Positions 4,825 to 6,620 of a stretch of 6,620 bases of DNA are shown one piece after another. Under the pieces are notes generated by a model. The model was not told the DNA's origin, ran no database searches, and worked only from the letters and a program-made list of their open reading frames with translations. The number at the start of each line of letters is the position of its first letter. Positions within the stretch are counted from its first letter, which is position 1. Position numbers and translations under genes: made by a program. The DNA is from Planctomycetes bacterium RIFOXYC2_FULL_41_27 (GTDB lineage: Bacteria > Planctomycetota > Brocadiia > Brocadiales > Brocadiaceae). The DNA lies in assembly GCA_001828645.1 (NCBI GenBank), contig MHZD01000124.1:1-6620 (forward strand). Direction: 5' to 3'.

Positions 4825-6483
4825 CTATTCCGCTACTAACACCGCCCCTTTATCCGCAGATGTCACACATCTTGCATATCTAGCCAGCATGCCCTGTGTA
4901 ATCTTTGGTTTAGGAGGCGTCCATTTCGCCTTACGCTTTGCGAGCAATTCTTTTGCAATATTTATATCTAATTTCCGATTTGGTATGTCTAGGACTATTT
5001 CGTCACCATCCTCCACCATCGCAAGAGGACCACCAACCATTGCCTCTGGAGACACGTGTCCAATACAAGGACCCTGGGTGCCACCCGAAAAACGCCCATC
5101 GGTAACCAGCGCCACCGATTCCCCCAAACCCATTCCTACAAGCGCTGCTGTAGGCGCTAACATTTCTCTCATCCCAGGCCCCCCACGTGGCCCCTCGTAT
5201 CGTATCACTACAACCATCCCTTCTTTGACCTGCGAATTCATAATGGCATTCATCGCAGCTTCTTCACTGTCAAACACCTTCGCCTTACCCCGAAACTGCA
5301 TCATCTTCGCGGATACAGCGCTCTGTTTGATCACAGCGCCATTGGGCGACAAGTTTCCGTACAAAACGGCAATTCCACCTTCCTTATGATATGCCTTTTC
5401 TTTTGAACGGATAACATCTTCGTCACAAACTTCTGCTTTCTTTGCTATTTCTTTTATACTTAAACCGCTAACTGATAAACCATCGTTCAAGTCGTTATAT
5501 AAACGTTTCATAACAGCCGGGATACCACCCGCATAATATAAATCTTCTAATAAATATTCACCGCCTGGCTGCAAGCTTGTTATATGCGGAGTTCTCTTAC
5601 TAATATCATCACACAATTTTAAATCAACTTCCACACCAGCCTCTTTAGCAATAGCAGGGATATGTAAACATGAATTTGTAGAGCCGCCGAGCGCCATATC
5701 AACCATAATAGCATTCTCAAAGGCCTTTCGAGTCATAATTTTTCTGGCAGTAACACCTTTTCTAACCAACTCCACGATCTGCTGCCCACTCTTATAGGCG
5801 ATCCTTTCTTTTTCAGAAGAGATCGCCAATGCTGCAGCACACCGAGGCAACGACATCCCTAACGCCTCAGACACACACGCCATGGTATTTGCAGTGTAAA
5901 GTCCCTGACATGAACCAGGACCAGGACATGCCTCCATCTCAAGACAGGATAGCTGATCGTCTGTGATCTCCCCCTTACGCCTTCTTCCCACCGCTTCAAA
6001 GGTGTCTTTTACTAAAGACAGCTTCTGTTTCCCAGATCGGCCTGAGATCATCGGACCTGCAGTCACAACAATCCCCGGAATGTCTAGTCTGGCAACACCC
6101 ATCAACATGCCCGGGGTAATTTTATCACAGTTTGTCAGCATTACCAGCCCGTCCAGGCAGTGTGCATTCACTACACATTCAATAATATCGGCAATAAGGT
6201 CTCTTGATGCAAGGGAATAATGCATTCCTTCGTGTCCCATTGCAATTCCATCACAAATGCCTGGGACGCCAAAGATAAAGCTAATCCCACCGCCTGCATG
6301 AATTCCTTTTTCGATCGCTCTTTCCAGCGACCGCATGTGTATATGACCGGGAATAAGATCTGTGAAGCTGCTTGCAATCCCAATAAAAGGTTTGCCTAAA
6401 TCCTCTTTACTAAGACCAGTTGCATATAAGAGCGCCCGGGCTGGAACACGTTCGAGTCCCTTGGTAATTTTATCACTACGCAA
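4825..6483 (-). CDS. ilvD: Dihydroxy-acid dehydratase (TTG start)
   Basis: The 552-residue enzyme dehydrates 2,3-dihydroxy-isovalerate and 2,3-dihydroxy-3-methylvalerate, the third shared step of valine, leucine and isoleucine synthesis. Motifs: P45-G-H-I-H; G75[13 protein letters not shown]118-C119-D-K121-I-T-P-G-M-L-M; C186-P-G-P-G-S-C192-Q-G; G266-G-S-T-N; and T461-D-G-R-F-S466-G-G. C119 and C192 are iron-sulfur cluster ligands. The third Cys found in [2Fe-2S] enzymes is replaced by the G-H of 'PGH', as in E. coli IlvD, whose cluster is [4Fe-4S]; the cluster type here is inferred. The TTG start (6481-6483) gives MRSDKITKG, the usual family N-terminus, and AGGA lies 10 nt upstream. It has its own strong promoter and is the first gene of the window's transcripts. 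Confidence 0.97.
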   Translation of the reverse strand: MRSDKITKGLERVPARALLYATGLSKEDLGKPFIGIASSFTDLIPGHIHMRSLERAIEKGIHAGGGISFIFGVPGICDGIAMGHEGMHYSLASRDLIADIIECVVNAHCLDGLVMLTNCDKITPGMLMGVARLDIPGIVVTAGPMISGRSGKQKLSLVKDTFEAVGRRRKGEITDDQLSCLEMEACPGPGSCQGLYTANTMACVSEALGMSLPRCAAALAISSEKERIAYKSGQQIVELVRKGVTARKIMTRKAFENAIMVDMALGGSTNSCLHIPAIAKEAGVEVDLKLCDDISKRTPHITSLQPGGEYLLEDLYYAGGIPAVMKRLYNDLNDGLSVSGLSIKEIAKKAEVCDEDVIRSKEKAYHKEGGIAVLYGNLSPNGAVIKQSAVSAKMMQFRGKAKVFDSEEAAMNAIMNSQVKEGMVVVIRYEGPRGGPGMREMLAPTAALVGMGLGESVALVTDGRFSGGTQGPCIGHVSPEAMVGGPLAMVEDGDEIVLDIPNRKLDINIAKELLAKRKAKWTPPKPKITQGMLARYARCVTSADKGAVLVAE

Positions 6484-6493
6484 GTGGTTATTT

Positions 6494-6497
6494 TCCT
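6494..6497 (-). promoter_or_regulatory. Ribosome-binding site supporting the TTG start of ilvD
   Basis: The minus strand reads TAGGAAAA here, with AGGA 10 nt before the TTG at 6483-6481. No in-frame ATG gives a better N-terminus, so this site and the family N-terminus together support TTG. Confidence 0.65.
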
Positions 6498-6539
6498 AAA
6501 TGTAAACTATTCTTGTTTTATATAATATTAAGCCTTTTT

Positions 6540-6567
6540 ATTATAGCGAAAAGCTTTCCTTTGTCAA
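6540..6567 (-). promoter_or_regulatory. Consensus sigma70-type promoter for ilvD
   Basis: On the minus strand TTGACA (6562-6567) and TATAAT (6540-6545) both match the housekeeping-sigma consensus at all six bases, with a 16-bp spacer. The expected transcription start, near 6533, gives an AT-rich leader of about 50 nt before the ilvD TTG. The spacer carries an 8-bp palindrome AAAGCTTT (6550-6557). I see no attenuator with a run of Ile, Leu or Val codons in the leader. The remaining bases 6568-6620 show nothing I can interpret. Confidence 0.85.
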
Positions 6568-6620
6568 ACTAAAACTCTTCCGCGTTATTTAGATTTCACT
6601 TGACTTTCATCTGACATTAT

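Noticed and set aside
4056..5389. Long plus-strand open frames opposite glmU and ilvD (for example 4056-4652 and 4889-5389).
   Set aside because: They are antisense shadows of clearly real genes, have no ribosome-binding sites or recognisable domains, and show the low-complexity composition of reverse-strand translation.

Overview
The window is a housekeeping cluster read entirely from the minus strand. In transcription order it runs ilvD, tRNA-Gln(UUG), a short glmU, prs, rplY (ctc), pth, rpsF, ssb, rpsR and the first 22 codons of rplI, which runs off the low-coordinate edge. I see no mobile element, CRISPR array, phage gene or plus-strand gene. The composition is moderately AT-rich and even throughout.

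The source is a bacterium. The glmU-prs-ctc-pth block is the order known from Bacillus subtilis, and rpsF-ssb-rpsR-rplI is a widespread ribosomal-protein block. A GlmU-like protein without its acetyltransferase half, joined to both blocks, together with the general look of the proteins, makes me favour a planctomycete, possibly an anammox-type one (Brocadiales). This is an impression from gene order and protein style and has not been checked by any search.

Layout from right to left: 6484-6620 holds an excellent sigma70-type promoter and leader for ilvD, which starts at TTG. ilvD (branched-chain amino acid synthesis) ends 54 bp before tRNA-Gln. A 60-bp gap leads to glmU, which is 2 bp from prs; prs, rplY and pth follow with gaps of 25 and 6 bp. 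The last four genes are spaced more loosely: 98 bp before rpsF, 131 bp before ssb, 60 bp before rpsR and 12 bp before rplI. Three of these wider gaps carry unexplained structure.

Functionally, the cluster joins nucleotide-sugar and PRPP supply (GlmU, Prs), translation (L25, Pth, S6, S18, L9, tRNA-Gln) and DNA maintenance (SSB). The most notable signal is an exact 23-bp repeat, able to form a hairpin in the mRNA. It occurs twice in the same orientation, once before rpsF (S6) and once before rpsR (S18), the two proteins that bind each other in the 30S subunit. Other points of interest are the truncated GlmU, the long rpsF-ssb spacer, and TTG starts in rpsF and ilvD supported by both ribosome-binding-site spacing and family N-termini.
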